A DNA stretch of 43,774 nucleotides, taken from positions 1 to 43,774 of the forward strand of contig SSEB01000021.1 of the NCBI GenBank assembly GCA_008012115.1. The letters are read 5' to 3'. Made by a program: the position numbers and the translations under genes. Within the stretch, counting starts at the first letter, position 1. Each line of letters starts with the position of its first letter. The notes under the pieces are model-generated. The model worked only from the letters and a program-made list of their open reading frames with translations, made no database searches and was not told where the DNA came from. Shown in pieces: positions 31,623 through 40,355 of the stretch. The DNA is from Nevskiaceae bacterium. Its GTDB lineage: Bacteria; Pseudomonadota; Gammaproteobacteria; Nevskiales; Nevskiaceae.

Positions 31623-33539
31623 TTAAACGCCCTGGCGGACGATGTCGGCACCGGTGAGGATCGGCAGTTGCAGCGTGCCGCTGAGCGTGGCCGCCGGCAC
31701 GAACAGATCGCGCGACCAGGTGATCGGGTACTGCGCGTGGAAGGCATAGATCAGCAGGCCGAGCTGATCGCCCTTGTTGAGGCGGATGCTGATGCCGTTC
31801 ATGTCGACGTTGTGGTCGCCGAAGCCACGGATCGGCGTCAGCTGCGCATCGACCAGCCGCCAGTTGGACGAGCCGGACGCGAGATAGCCGACACCCAGAT
31901 AGAAGATCGGATCGCAGGCACCGATCGACAGCGGCGTCGGGCACGGCGTCATCTCGAACGCGGGATTCAGCGCCGAGGTCTTCACCGACATCGTCGGAAT
32001 GCCGGCGACCACGGTGCCATCGGCATCCGCGGTGTACAGCGGCTGCACCGACAGCAGCTTCTCGCGCACCTGCCCGCCCAGCAGCGAGCCGACCACGCCG
32101 AGCAGGCTGTTGAGCTGCGGCGTGCTGCTGTCGATGGTGTACGGTGCGCCACCACGCTTGATCTCGCGCAGCTGGATGGCGTCCTTGTCGGCGATGCTCA
32201 TGCAGAAATCATTGCCGGTGGTGATCACCTTGTTCACCGCGCCGCTCTTGCCCTGCAGCTTCTCCTCGAACCAGGCGAAGTTGGCGTCCTGCACGTTGAT
32301 GCCACCACAGGCGGTGGCGCCGGCCGGGCCCTGGAACTCGGGCGGATTGATCGCGGCGTAGAACGGATCCAGCGCGGTCTCCAGATCCTGACTCGGAACC
32401 GGTGTCGTCGGCAGCACGCCGCCATCCGGCGGTATCGACGAGAGCCCCACCGGCAGGATGTGGCCGGACTGGTGCGACAGCAGGCGCACGTCGCCGCCGA
32501 GCTTCTTCAGGCACTGGTAGTTGGCGTAGCCGTTGTTGAAGTTGAACAGCGTGTCCATCATGCCCTGGGTGATGAGCGCGTCGATCTTCGGGAACGGCGT
32601 CGGCGCCACTACCGCGGGAATGGTGTCCGCCACCGAGATCGGCAGGGTGAACTTCTGCTCGCCCGCTGGCTGGCCATCGCAGAAGTAAGCGACGCTGTGA
32701 TACTTGAAGTAGTTGAGGCCGCTGTCGGCGAACGCATTGGTGAGCCCGGCGTTGATCAGCGTCTCGTAGATCGTCGGGTCCTGGCGCTGCGGGTTGGTCG
32801 CCTGCAGGCGCGCTAGTTCCGTGGTCAGCGCGGCCTGCGGATCGCTGGACAGCGCGGTGAAGGCACCGGCCTCGCCGCCGGCCACCAGCACCAGGCCCCA
32901 GCCGGACTTGACCACGCTGTTCTGGTTCAGCGCATAGGTGAGATCGTGCGGCGTGATGTCCGGCGCGATCACGCGCAGACGATGCTGCGGATCGGCGCCG
33001 GCGAGCAGGAACTGGTACATGCCGCCGTACGAGCCGCCGTAGCTGCCGACCACCATGCGCCCATCGGCGTGGCGGCGCAGGCCTTCGAGCTTCTCGGCCC
33101 AGTCCAGCAGCGCGACGAGATCGCGGCCTTCGTACTGCGGGTCCATCACGCGCACGGTGCCGCTGGATTCGCCGAAACCGCGCTCGTCGATCGAAATCAC
33201 GTAGTAGCCGGCGTCGATCAGCTTCTTGATGAAGCTGCCGTCCGGCGCCGCGGTCTCGCGGTGACCGCCGTAGCCATGGCCCTGCAGCACCAGCGGATAA
33301 GTCTGGCCGGCCTTGAGATGCGTGGGCTCGAACACCTGCACCACCAGGGTGTCGCCGGTGGCGGCGACGGGAATCTCCTGGCGATAGATGGTGCCATCGC
33401 GGTCCTTGGCGACCGGCACCAGCACCTTGCCGGCGTCCACGCCGCCGGCACCACCGGCCGCGTCATTGCTGCGGCCACTGCAGGCCGCCAGGGCCGACAG
33501 CAGGATCAGCGCCGTGAGGCGCAGGGGGAACAATCGCAT
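31623..33539 (-). CDS. CocE/S15-type alpha/beta hydrolase lipoprotein
   Basis: A 638-residue lipoprotein (lipobox L-A-A-C, Cys20) with an alpha/beta hydrolase domain of the X-Pro dipeptidyl-peptidase/CocE esterase type. Blocks are QGHGYGGH (oxyanion region, about 86-93), ISIDERGFGESSG (115-127) and the nucleophile elbow in GSYGGSYGG with Ser170. The region from about 480 onwards is beta-rich and would correspond to the C-terminal jelly-roll domain of the family (GDQLGLLIYAFHAQYP). It should cleave esters or peptides outside the inner membrane. The start is ATG 33539, with GAGGAG upstream. Monocistronic, bounded downstream by the strong terminator. Confidence 0.82.
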   Translation of the reverse strand: MRLFPLRLTALILLSALAACSGRSNDAAGGAGGVDAGKVLVPVAKDRDGTIYRQEIPVAATGDTLVVQVFEPTHLKAGQTYPLVLQGHGYGGHRETAAPDGSFIKKLIDAGYYVISIDERGFGESSGTVRVMDPQYEGRDLVALLDWAEKLEGLRRHADGRMVVGSYGGSYGGMYQFLLAGADPQHRLRVIAPDITPHDLTYALNQNSVVKSGWGLVLVAGGEAGAFTALSSDPQAALTTELARLQATNPQRQDPTIYETLINAGLTNAFADSGLNYFKYHSVAYFCDGQPAGEQKFTLPISVADTIPAVVAPTPFPKIDALITQGMMDTLFNFNNGYANYQCLKKLGGDVRLLSHQSGHILPVGLSSIPPDGGVLPTTPVPSQDLETALDPFYAAINPPEFQGPAGATACGGINVQDANFAWFEEKLQGKSGAVNKVITTGNDFCMSIADKDAIQLREIKRGGAPYTIDSSTPQLNSLLGVVGSLLGGQVREKLLSVQPLYTADADGTVVAGIPTMSVKTSALNPAFEMTPCPTPLSIGACDPIFYLGVGYLASGSSNWRLVDAQLTPIRGFGDHNVDMNGISIRLNKGDQLGLLIYAFHAQYPITWSRDLFVPAATLSGTLQLPILTGADIVRQGV

Positions 33540-33702
33540 GTGCTTCTCCTCGAAATGGAACAAGTCAAACCGTCGGGAGAGAACGCCGCGGCGGGCGGCG
33601 TTGGCGGGCGTCTGCGCGTCCTGCTCTCCTTCGAGCACAGTATGACAGGCTGGTGACGCCGCGTGCCGCACCCCGGCACACCGTTCCGCAGCCCTCTACG
33701 GC

Positions 33703-33816
33703 GCCACCCGCTGTGCCTTCTGTGCGAAGCAAAGTTGTTATAAATAATTTATCGATTTTATTTTTGAATAATATTTAATCACATTCTGCGATCCGCTCCG
33801 CCGGACAGCGGATGGC
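33703..33816. repeat. AT-core dispersed element, copy 4
   Basis: Terminal inverted repeats GCCACCCGCTGT (33703-33714) and ACAGCGGATGGC (33805-33816) match at 11 of 12 positions. The core 33735-33783 is almost all A/T and aligns with the reverse complement of copy 1 (TGTTATAAAT.ATTTATC). The right end also folds as ATCCGCT...AGCGGAT (33791-33813). It lies between the divergent hydrolase and SRPBCC genes; the 364-bp gap 33540-33903 shows nothing else I can name. Confidence 0.8.
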
Positions 33817-33903
33817 CGATGCAGCGCTGCTGCAGCGGCCGTTTTCGCAGTTGGCGCGGCGCTGCGGCAGAATGCGGCTCACCAGCCGCCCACCCATGCC
33901 GCC

Positions 33904-34356
33904 ATGCAGACCATCGAAGTCCGTCGCACCATCCGCGCGCCCATCGAGCAGGTGTTCGAGCAGATCGCCGATCACGAGGGCTACGCGCGTTTTCCCGGCG
34001 TGCGCAAGGCGGTGCTGACGCAGGCCGGCAAGACCGAGCGCAACGGCCTGGGCGCGGTGCGCGAGATCAGCGCCGGCCCGGCCTGGTTCCGCGAAGCGAT
34101 CACCGTGTTCCAGCGGCCGACGCGCATGGACTATCAGATCACCGCCTCGCGCCCGCCGCTGGAGCATCGCGGCGGCAGCATCCGCCTGCAGGCCACCGCC
34201 GACGGCACCGCCGTCACCTGGACCACGACGATGCGCGTGCGGGTGCCGCTGATCGGCGGGCTGCTGACGCGCATCACGGCGGCGCAGCTCACGCAGGCCT
34301 TCACCCACATGCTCGCGCATATCGACCAGCAGCTCACCGGCACGTCGGCGCCCTGA
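33904..34356 (+). CDS. SRPBCC family protein
   Basis: A 150-residue START-like/polyketide-cyclase fold protein. The opening strand EVRRTIRAPIEQVFEQIADH is the classic SRPBCC start, and the long C-terminal helix (AAQLTQAFTHMLAHIDQQL) completes the helix-grip fold. Members bind hydrophobic ligands or act in ubiquinone-related (Coq10/RatA) roles; nothing here fixes the ligand. It is followed two bases after its stop by a small membrane protein gene and then a cyclic-nucleotide-binding gene, so a three-gene operon is likely. Confidence 0.85.
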   Translation: MQTIEVRRTIRAPIEQVFEQIADHEGYARFPGVRKAVLTQAGKTERNGLGAVREISAGPAWFREAITVFQRPTRMDYQITASRPPLEHRGGSIRLQATADGTAVTWTTTMRVRVPLIGGLLTRITAAQLTQAFTHMLAHIDQQLTGTSAP

Positions 34357-34358
34357 CC

Positions 34359-34736
34359 GTGTCGCGTCTCCAGCGAGCGGGACTGGCCTTCGTCTTTCTC
34401 TGGTTCTTCATCGGCGGCATCGGTCATTTCGTCGCCACCGATTTCTTCGTGCGCATCGTGCCACCGTACATTCCCTGGCCGCTGGCGGCGGTGTATGTCA
34501 GCGGCGTGTTCGAGCTGGTCGGCGCCTTTGCGCTGTTCTCGGCGCGCCTGCGCTCCTGGGCCGGCTATGGCTTGCTCCTGCTGATCGTCTGCGTCACGCC
34601 GGCCAACCTGTGGATGTGGCAGCACCCGGAACTCTTTCCGCAATTCCCGCCGCCGATGCTGAGCCTGCGCCTGGTGATCCAGGTGCTGCTGTTGTGGGTG
34701 GTGTGGTGGAGCACGCGGCCGCGCGCCGCCGCCTGA
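34359..34736 (+). CDS. DoxX-like small membrane protein
   Basis: A 125-residue protein with four hydrophobic segments: AGLAFVFLWFFIGGIGHFVA, then IPWPLAAVYVSGVFELVGAF, GYGLLLLIVCVTPANLWMW, and LVIQVLLLWVVWWS. The pattern and the FIGGIGHF block resemble DoxX-like proteins. It starts with GTG two bases after the SRPBCC stop. The function is unknown. Confidence 0.8.
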   Translation: MSRLQRAGLAFVFLWFFIGGIGHFVATDFFVRIVPPYIPWPLAAVYVSGVFELVGAFALFSARLRSWAGYGLLLLIVCVTPANLWMWQHPELFPQFPPPMLSLRLVIQVLLLWVVWWSTRPRAAA

Positions 34737-34750
34737 GGGGGACCCTACGC

Positions 34751-35236
34751 ATGGCCCAGACCCCGGAACTCGACCAACTGCTGTTGCGCTTGCTGGCCAA
34801 GGTGGCGCTGTTCGACGGCCTCGATCGCATCAACCTGATCGCCCTGCTGGCGATGATGCGGCGCGCCGAGTTCGCGCCGGAGGCCCTGCTGTTCGAGGAA
34901 GGCGACGACGGCTTCAGCCTCTACGTGATCATCTCCGGCACGGTGGAAGTGTTCCGCAAACCGCCGGGCGGCGAGCCGGTGGTGCTGGCCAGCCTCGGCC
35001 CCGGCGACACCGTCGGCGAGATGGCCTTGATCGAGCACCTGCCGCGCACCGCCAGCGTCCGCGCCCTGGGCGCGACGGTGGCGCTGGAACTGAGCCGCGA
35101 TGCCCTGTCCTCGCGGCTGCCGATCGAGGCCGCGCTGTGTCGCAACATCGCCCGCATGCTGGCGCAGCGGCTGCGCCGCAACAACGATGCGCTGGCCGAA
35201 CTCGCCGCCAAGCGGCCGCCGCCGGCAAAAGCCTGA
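34751..35236 (+). CDS. Cyclic nucleotide-binding domain protein
   Basis: A 161-residue stand-alone cNMP-binding domain. The beta-roll is visible (EFAPEALLFEEGDDGFSLYV, then IISGTVEVFRKPPGGEPVVL), with the phosphate-binding cassette GEMALIEHLPRTASV containing the Glu and Arg that contact the cyclic phosphate and ribose. No DNA-binding helix-turn-helix follows, unlike Crp; the C-terminal helix ends in a basic Pro tail. It is probably a sensor or regulatory partner. GAGGGGG lies before the ATG, 14 bases after the DoxX-like gene. Confidence 0.88.
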   Translation: MAQTPELDQLLLRLLAKVALFDGLDRINLIALLAMMRRAEFAPEALLFEEGDDGFSLYVIISGTVEVFRKPPGGEPVVLASLGPGDTVGEMALIEHLPRTASVRALGATVALELSRDALSSRLPIEAALCRNIARMLAQRLRRNNDALAELAAKRPPPAKA

Positions 35237-35243
35237 TCCGCGC

Positions 35244-35654
35244 TCAGGCGTCCGCGGGAAAATCGCCGTCGACGTAGAACCAGCGCCCGTCCTCGCGCCG
35301 GAAGCGGCTGATCTCGTGCAGACGCTGCGCGCTGGTGCCGCCGACGCGATAGCGCGCAACAAACTCGACGATCGCGCGATCCGGCCCCTCCGCTTCGTGG
35401 CGCAGCACGCGCAGCCCGAGCCAGGTGGTGGCATCGTCTGCGAGATCCAGCCTCGCAGGGCGCGTGCTGGCATGCCAGGTGGCGAGCAGGTAGTCGGCCC
35501 GACGCAGGACGTAGGCGCTGTAACGCGAGCGCATCAGTGTCTCCGCATCGGGCGCGGCGAGCCCCCCGTGCAGCGGCCCGCAGCATTGCGCATAGGACCG
35601 CGCCGAACCACCGCAGGGACAGGCCGCAACCGCAGCCTTGGCCGCGCGCTTCAT
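35244..35654 (-). CDS. ychJ: YchJ family protein
   Basis: A 136-residue YchJ/UPF0225-type protein. The SEC-C-like zinc motif is at the N-terminus ([18 protein letters not shown]), followed by the family core [20 protein letters not shown] and the C-terminal NTF2-like part ending FYVDGDFP. Molecular function is not established; the motif suggests metal and protein binding. Its ATG overlaps the stop of the DUF938 gene (ATGA at 35651-35654), so the two are translationally coupled. It ends seven bases from the convergent cyclic-nucleotide-binding gene. Confidence 0.93.
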   Translation of the reverse strand: MKRAAKAAVAACPCGGSARSYAQCCGPLHGGLAAPDAETLMRSRYSAYVLRRADYLLATWHASTRPARLDLADDATTWLGLRVLRHEAEGPDRAIVEFVARYRVGGTSAQRLHEISRFRREDGRWFYVDGDFPADA

Positions 35655-36262
35655 GCGGCAGCCGCGACGCGCCGCCAGATGCGGCAGCGGTTGTTGGCCG
35701 GCATCGCCACATCCTCGGCCAGCACGAGGCCCGCCGCCTGCGCCAGCGCGTCCACGGCCTCGGCGTCGCGGATGCCGCGATGCGGCGCCGCCTCACGCAG
35801 GGCCGCGTCGAAGGCGGCATTGCTGTCGCTGGTATGGCGGCCGCCGTAGTTGAACGGGCCGTAGATCGCCAGCGTGGCATCGTCGGCAAGCACCGGGGGC
35901 AGGCGCGCGAACAGCGTCTGCACCTCGTGCCAGCTCATGATGTGCAGGGTGTTGGCGCTGAACACCGCGTCATAGCGCCTTGCCGGCCATGCCCCGTTGA
36001 CATCGAGCAGCAGCGGTTCCGGCGTGTTGGCCAGCCGCGCCTCGTCCAGCCACTGGCGGATGCCCGGCAGGTTGTCAGCGCGGTCGCTGGTCTGCCACAC
36101 CAGTTGCGGCAACGCCGCGGCGAAGTGCACGGCGTGCTGGCCGGTGCCGCTGCCGATTTCCAGCACGCGGCGCCGGTCGGCGAAATGACGCCGCAGCACC
36201 GCGAGTATCGGCTCCCGGTTGCGCTCGCAGGCGGCGGAATACGGTTTGTCGTCGCCGCTCAC
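35651..36262 (-). CDS. DUF938 SAM-dependent methyltransferase-like protein
   Basis: A 203-residue class I methyltransferase-like protein of the DUF938 family. Motif I is [16 protein letters not shown], and the following blocks [19 protein letters not shown] and [20 protein letters not shown] are characteristic. The substrate is unknown. The start is GTG at 36262, overlapping the MAPEG stop (GTGA), and the stop overlaps the ychJ start, so the three genes form one coupled operon. Confidence 0.9.
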   Translation of the reverse strand: MSGDDKPYSAACERNREPILAVLRRHFADRRRVLEIGSGTGQHAVHFAAALPQLVWQTSDRADNLPGIRQWLDEARLANTPEPLLLDVNGAWPARRYDAVFSANTLHIMSWHEVQTLFARLPPVLADDATLAIYGPFNYGGRHTSDSNAAFDAALREAAPHRGIRDAEAVDALAQAAGLVLAEDVAMPANNRCRIWRRVAAAA

Positions 36263-36687
36263 TGCACCGCGGCCGCCGGCGTGTGTGCGCAGCACCACAG
36301 CAGGTGACCCAGCACGCCGTGGTAGACGCAGAGGCCGCCGGCGACGAGCAGCGCGATGAAGGTCAGCAAGGTGCCCCAGAAGCGGCCGAACTTCCACTTG
36401 GCGGTGAAGCTGAGCGAGATGCCGTGCAGCAGGCGCGCGACCAGCAGCGTGGCGCCGATGGCATGCAGCAGGTAGATCGAAGTCTGGCCGGCTTCCAGCA
36501 ACGCCATCATCAGCAGGATCAGCGGCACGTACTCGCCGAAATTGCCGTGGCCGCGGATGCGGCGCAGCAACACGTCGTCGCCGCCGTCGCCGAGACTGAC
36601 GCCGTGACCGCGGCGCTGCACCACGCGCACGCTCAGGACGAGATACCACAGCGCCAACAGGCCGGCGTACAGCGGAGTCACGATCAT
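36259..36687 (-). CDS. MAPEG family membrane protein
   Basis: A 142-residue membrane protein with four hydrophobic helices and the MAPEG signature R.RGHGNFGEYVPLILLMMAL (here RRIRGHGNFGEYVPLIL). MAPEG proteins include microsomal glutathione transferases and related eicosanoid enzymes; bacterial members often act in glutathione-linked detoxification, but the substrate here is unknown. The ATG at 36687 has AGGAGG upstream. It is first in the MAPEG-DUF938-ychJ operon. Confidence 0.9.
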   Translation of the reverse strand: MIVTPLYAGLLALWYLVLSVRVVQRRGHGVSLGDGGDDVLLRRIRGHGNFGEYVPLILLMMALLEAGQTSIYLLHAIGATLLVARLLHGISLSFTAKWKFGRFWGTLLTFIALLVAGGLCVYHGVLGHLLWCCAHTPAAAVQ

Positions 36688-36750
36688 GACAACCCTCCTC
36701 GAAAAATGGGATGCCGATAGGCTATGCCGCCACAACGGCGGCAACAAGCG

Positions 36751-37398
36751 TCAGCCGTAGCGGGCGTCGGCGACGAAAGGGTTGCTGCGGCGCTCGGCGC
36801 CGAAGGTGGACAGCGGCCCGTGTCCGGGCACGAAGCGGACGTCGTCGCCCAGGGGAAACAGCCGTTCGCGGATCGAGGCGATCAGCGCCTCGTGGTCGCC
36901 GCGCGGGAAATCAGTGCGGCCGATGGAGCCGGCGAAGATCACGTCGCCGACCAGCGCCAGCTGCGACGGCGCGTGGTGAAAGACGACATGACCCGGCGTG
37001 TGGCCGGGACAGTGGATCACGTCGAAGCGCAGCGAACCCACCGTCACCGTGTCGCCGTGCTGCAGCCAGCGGTCCGGCTCGAAGCTGCGCGCCGGCGGAA
37101 AACCGTAGCGCGCCGCGGCCTCCGGCAAGCCTTCGATCCAGAAACGGTCCTCCTCGTGCGGGCCCTCCACCGGCACGCCGAGGCGCTCGGCCAGATCGCG
37201 CACGCCGCTGGCGTGGTCGAGATGGCCGTGCGTGACCAGCAGTTTCTCGATGGTGACGCCGTGGTGCGCGGCGCGCGCCAGCAGGCGGTCGATCTCGCCG
37301 CCGGCATCGACCAGGGCGCCGCGCATCGTGGTGGCGTCCCAGACCAGGCTGCAGTTCTGCTGGAACGGGGTGACGGGAATGATTTCGCACTTGAGCAT
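36751..37398 (-). CDS. MBL-fold hydrolase, glyoxalase II-like
   Basis: A 215-residue metallo-beta-lactamase-fold hydrolase. The metal-binding HxHxDH is THGHLDHASG, and further ligands lie in CPGHTPGHVVFH and VPGHGPLSTFG; the motif DVIFAGSIGRTDFPRGD is typical of the YcbL/glyoxalase II-like branch, which hydrolyses glutathione thioesters. The start is ATG 37398; an ATG three codons upstream is also possible and neither has a strong ribosome binding site. It is 63 bases upstream of the MAPEG operon on the same strand, so it could be part of that detoxification group. Confidence 0.9.
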   Translation of the reverse strand: MLKCEIIPVTPFQQNCSLVWDATTMRGALVDAGGEIDRLLARAAHHGVTIEKLLVTHGHLDHASGVRDLAERLGVPVEGPHEEDRFWIEGLPEAAARYGFPPARSFEPDRWLQHGDTVTVGSLRFDVIHCPGHTPGHVVFHHAPSQLALVGDVIFAGSIGRTDFPRGDHEALIASIRERLFPLGDDVRFVPGHGPLSTFGAERRSNPFVADARYG

Positions 37399-37576
37399 GG
37401 CGCGCATGATAGCGGCCCGCTCATCTGCTTGGACGAGGTTGCGCCGGCTGGCGGCACCTAGGATGCCTGCACCAGCCGAGCGGCCCCCAGCCGCCCCTCG
37501 CCGTCCGCAGGAAACCCATGCCGCCGCTTCCGGAGCCCCGCATTCGCGTGCCGACCGCTGCCGCACGGGCGCCGTC

Positions 37577-39148
37577 ATGAGTACCGCCGCAGTCGCCTCG
37601 CCGGCCGGCGGGGATGACGCCGCCCGCGCCAAGGCGCGACGCAACTGGTTCGGCTTTTTCGCCATGACCTTCGGCGTGTTCATGGCGTTTCTCGACATCC
37701 AGATCGTCGCCAGCAGCCTCAACGAGATCCGCGCCGGCCTGTCGGCGTCGGTGCAGGAAATCAGCTGGGTGCAGTCGGCCTACCTGATCGCGGAGGTGAT
37801 CGCCATCCCGCTCTCCGGCTATCTCTCGCGCATCCTCTCGACGCGCGTGTACTTCACCCTGTCGGTGCTCGGCTTCACCGCCGCCAGCGCCGCCTGCGCC
37901 ATGGCCTGGAACATCGAGTCGATGATGCTGTTCCGCGCCCTGCAGGGTTTTCTCGGCGGCGGCATGATCCCCAGCGCCTTCGCGGCGTTGTACATGATGT
38001 TTCCGCCCGACAAGCGCGTGGTGCCGCAGGTGCTGGCCGGGCTGGTCGCCACCTCGGCGCCGACGCTGGGGCCGGTGATCGGCGGCTACATCACCGACCT
38101 GTCGTCCTGGCACTGGCTGTTCCTGGTCAACCTGCTGCCGGGCCTGCTGGTCGCCGCGGCGGTGTGGGCGCTGGTGGACATCGACCGGCCGCAGCCGGCG
38201 CTGTGGAAAGGGATCGACCTGCCCGGCGTGGCCACCATGGCGCTGTTCCTCGGCGCCACCGAGTGGGTGCTGGAGGAAGGTCCGTCGCACAACTGGCTGG
38301 ACGACGGCGCCATCGTGTCGTGGGCGGCGGTGGCGGTGGTCGCCGGCACGCTGTTCTTCTGGCGCGTGCTGACCCACCACAACCCCATCGTCGATCTGCG
38401 TCCGTTCCGCAATCCGCACTTCGCCTGCGCCAACGCCGCGGCGGCGCTGCTCAGCATCTCGCTGTTCGCCGGCAACTACGTGGTGCCGCTGTTCCTCGGG
38501 CAGGTGCGCGGCTTCAACAGCCGCCAGATCGGCGACACGCTGATGATGTCGGGCGTGGCGATGTTTCTCGCCGCGCCGTTCGCGGCGCGGCTGGCGCGGC
38601 GCTACGACCTGCGCTACCTGTTCGTCTTCGGCAGCGTGCTGGTGGTGATCGGCAGCGTGCTGATGGCCAACCTCACCGCCGACAGCGGCTTCGCGGAACT
38701 GGCGCTGCCGCAGCTGCTGCGCGGCGGCGGCTTCATGCTGGCCCTGGTGTGCTGCTCGACGCTGTCGCTGAGCACGCTGCCGCCGCAGGCGCTGAAAAAC
38801 GCCAGCGGCCTCTACAGCCTGATGCGCAATCTCGGCGGCGCGCTGGGCCTGGCGGCGATCAACACCATCCTCTACGCCCGCGAGGCCCTGCACGAGCGGC
38901 AATTGCTGGAGGCGATCACGCCGACCCGCGCGCCGGTGCGCGCGCTGCTGGAGACGATGCCCGGCGGCCTCGCCGATCGCGCCAACCTGCCGGCGGTGGC
39001 GCGGCTGCTGCAGCTGGTGCAGCAGCAGTCGGCGGTGCTGAGCTACAACGACACCCTGATTGCGATGTGCTGGATCGGCGTAGTCGCCGCGCCGCTGTTC
39101 CTGCTGGTGAAGCGGCCCAACCTCAACGGCCCGGCGCCACAGCACTAG
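37577..39148 (+). CDS. DHA2 family MFS drug transporter
   Basis: A 523-residue major facilitator of the 14-helix EmrB/QacA (DHA2) type, exporting hydrophobic compounds by proton antiport across the inner membrane. Clear family blocks are GVFMAFLDIQIVASSLNEI (helix 1), WVQSAYLIAEVIAIPLSGYL, the helix 5 motif LGPVIGGYITD and the DHA2 signature RALQGFLGGGMIPSAF. EmrB usually partners with an EmrA membrane-fusion protein; none is adjacent. The start is ATG 37577; the frame upstream is antisense to the hydrolase gene. Its stop overlaps that of the convergent nucleotidase gene by four bases. Confidence 0.92.
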   Translation: MSTAAVASPAGGDDAARAKARRNWFGFFAMTFGVFMAFLDIQIVASSLNEIRAGLSASVQEISWVQSAYLIAEVIAIPLSGYLSRILSTRVYFTLSVLGFTAASAACAMAWNIESMMLFRALQGFLGGGMIPSAFAALYMMFPPDKRVVPQVLAGLVATSAPTLGPVIGGYITDLSSWHWLFLVNLLPGLLVAAAVWALVDIDRPQPALWKGIDLPGVATMALFLGATEWVLEEGPSHNWLDDGAIVSWAAVAVVAGTLFFWRVLTHHNPIVDLRPFRNPHFACANAAAALLSISLFAGNYVVPLFLGQVRGFNSRQIGDTLMMSGVAMFLAAPFAARLARRYDLRYLFVFGSVLVVIGSVLMANLTADSGFAELALPQLLRGGGFMLALVCCSTLSLSTLPPQALKNASGLYSLMRNLGGALGLAAINTILYAREALHERQLLEAITPTRAPVRALLETMPGGLADRANLPAVARLLQLVQQQSAVLSYNDTLIAMCWIGVVAAPLFLLVKRPNLNGPAPQH

Positions 39149-40050
39149 CGCTTGTTGGCAACCCCGGCGGCGACGTGGCCGGTGGGGCCGGCGACCACCG
39201 CCGACTCGCAGTGGCTGATCTGGTCGTCGAAGAAGAAATCCGGCTCGAACTCGCGCAGGAACGGCCCCTTGGCGAGGCCGCCGAGGAACAGCGCCTCGTC
39301 CACCTCGATGCCCCAGTCCATCAGCGTGCGGATGGCGCGCTCGTGCGCCGGCGCGCTGCGCGCGGTGACCAGCGCCGTGCGCAGGCCGATGCCGACCTTC
39401 TCGCGCGAGGCCTGCTGCAGCCGGTGCAGCGCCGCCAGCAGCGGCTTGAACGGACCGGCCGGCAGCGGCCGCGCCGCGTGTTTCTGCTCGTGCGCCTGGA
39501 AGGCGTCGAGGCCGGAGGACTGATACACCCGCTCGGCCTCGTCGGAAAACAGCACGGCGTCGCCGTCGAAGGCGATGCGCAGCTCCGTCGGATGGCGGCC
39601 GGCGTCCACCACCGAGGTGGAGAACACGCGCGCCGCCGGGAAGCCCGCGGCCAGCGCCGCGCGCACGTCCTCGTCGTTGGCGGACAGGAACAGGTGCGCG
39701 CCCAGCGGCCGCAGGTAGCGGTACGGCGGCTGGCCGCGCGTGAACACGCCGCGCTCCAGCGACAGCCCGGCGGCGTGCGCCGAGCGGAACACGCGCAGGC
39801 CGGACACCGGGTCGTTGCGCGACAGCATCACCACCTCGACGCGGTGCGTGCCATCGCCGTTGAAGGCGAGCAGTTTGCGCACCAGCGGAAACGCCACGCC
39901 GGTGACCGCCGGCACATCGAGCCGCTCCAGCTGCAGGCGCGTGTAGGCCTCGTCGCCCTGCGCCTCGAACAGGCGGTTCTCGGCCTCGAAGTCGAACAGC
40001 GCGCGCGACGACAGCGCCACCACCAGCTTGTCGTCCAGTGTCACCGGCAT
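39145..40050 (-). CDS. 5'-nucleotidase (PF06189 type)
   Basis: A 301-residue protein of the cytosolic 5'-nucleotidase 1 family, releasing phosphate from nucleoside monophosphates. Diagnostic blocks are VALSSRALFDFEAENRLF (N-terminal DxE in place of a classic DxD), VVMLSRNDPVSGLRVF, AFDGDAVLFSDEAERVY and, near the end, PDFFFDDQISHCE. The length matches the family. It is monocistronic, with a 305-bp gap upstream that holds AT-core copy 5. Confidence 0.92.
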   Translation of the reverse strand: MPVTLDDKLVVALSSRALFDFEAENRLFEAQGDEAYTRLQLERLDVPAVTGVAFPLVRKLLAFNGDGTHRVEVVMLSRNDPVSGLRVFRSAHAAGLSLERGVFTRGQPPYRYLRPLGAHLFLSANDEDVRAALAAGFPAARVFSTSVVDAGRHPTELRIAFDGDAVLFSDEAERVYQSSGLDAFQAHEQKHAARPLPAGPFKPLLAALHRLQQASREKVGIGLRTALVTARSAPAHERAIRTLMDWGIEVDEALFLGGLAKGPFLREFEPDFFFDDQISHCESAVVAGPTGHVAAGVANKR

Positions 40051-40198
40051 GGCGTCGCCTCGCGCTGGGGCGCACGCGGCGCGACGAGGTTGGAGGAGAC
40101 GAAAGACATGGCCAGCGGCTCTGAAGACGGGAAGGCGCCGAGTGTACCGCGCAGCCCGTGGGTGCCCGGCCGGTGCACGGTAAAAATCGCCCGGACCG

Positions 40199-40314
40199 CG
40201 CCACCCGCTCTTGCTCCAGTGCTGGGAGAATTCGTTATATTTTATTTATTATTTTTATATTAGATAAATAAAATAAAACAACCTGGACCACGACGCGACC
40301 GATAGCGGGTGGCG
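40199..40314. repeat. AT-core dispersed element, copy 5
   Basis: Terminal inverted repeats CGCCACCCGCT (40199-40209) and AGCGGGTGGCG (40304-40314) are perfect over 11 bp. The core 40231-40281 is almost all A/T and contains GATAAATAAAATAAAACAA (40263-40281), identical to copy 2. Inner CCAG/CTGG arms flank the core. It lies 41 bases past the stop of the minus-strand gene at 40356. The rest of the 305-bp gap 40051-40355 holds a small hairpin. Confidence 0.87.
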
Positions 40315-40333
40315 ATGTTTTTGCCGCCGGAAG

Positions 40334-40350
40334 AGGCCCGCGACGGGCCT
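40334..40350 (-). terminator. 7-bp hairpin after the DUF1330-like gene
   Basis: AGGCCCG (40334-40340) pairs with CGGGCCT (40344-40350) around CGA, five bases past the stop of the minus-strand gene. No T-run follows directly; the AT-core element begins 20 bases further on. Possible terminator. Confidence 0.4.
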
Positions 40351-40355
40351 GCGCC

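Noticed and set aside
37421..40263. Very long open frames antisense to the MFS transporter and nucleotidase genes
   Set aside because: They are Arg/Ala/Gly/His-rich, lack domain similarity, and mirror strongly coding genes on the other strand; an artefact of high GC codon bias.
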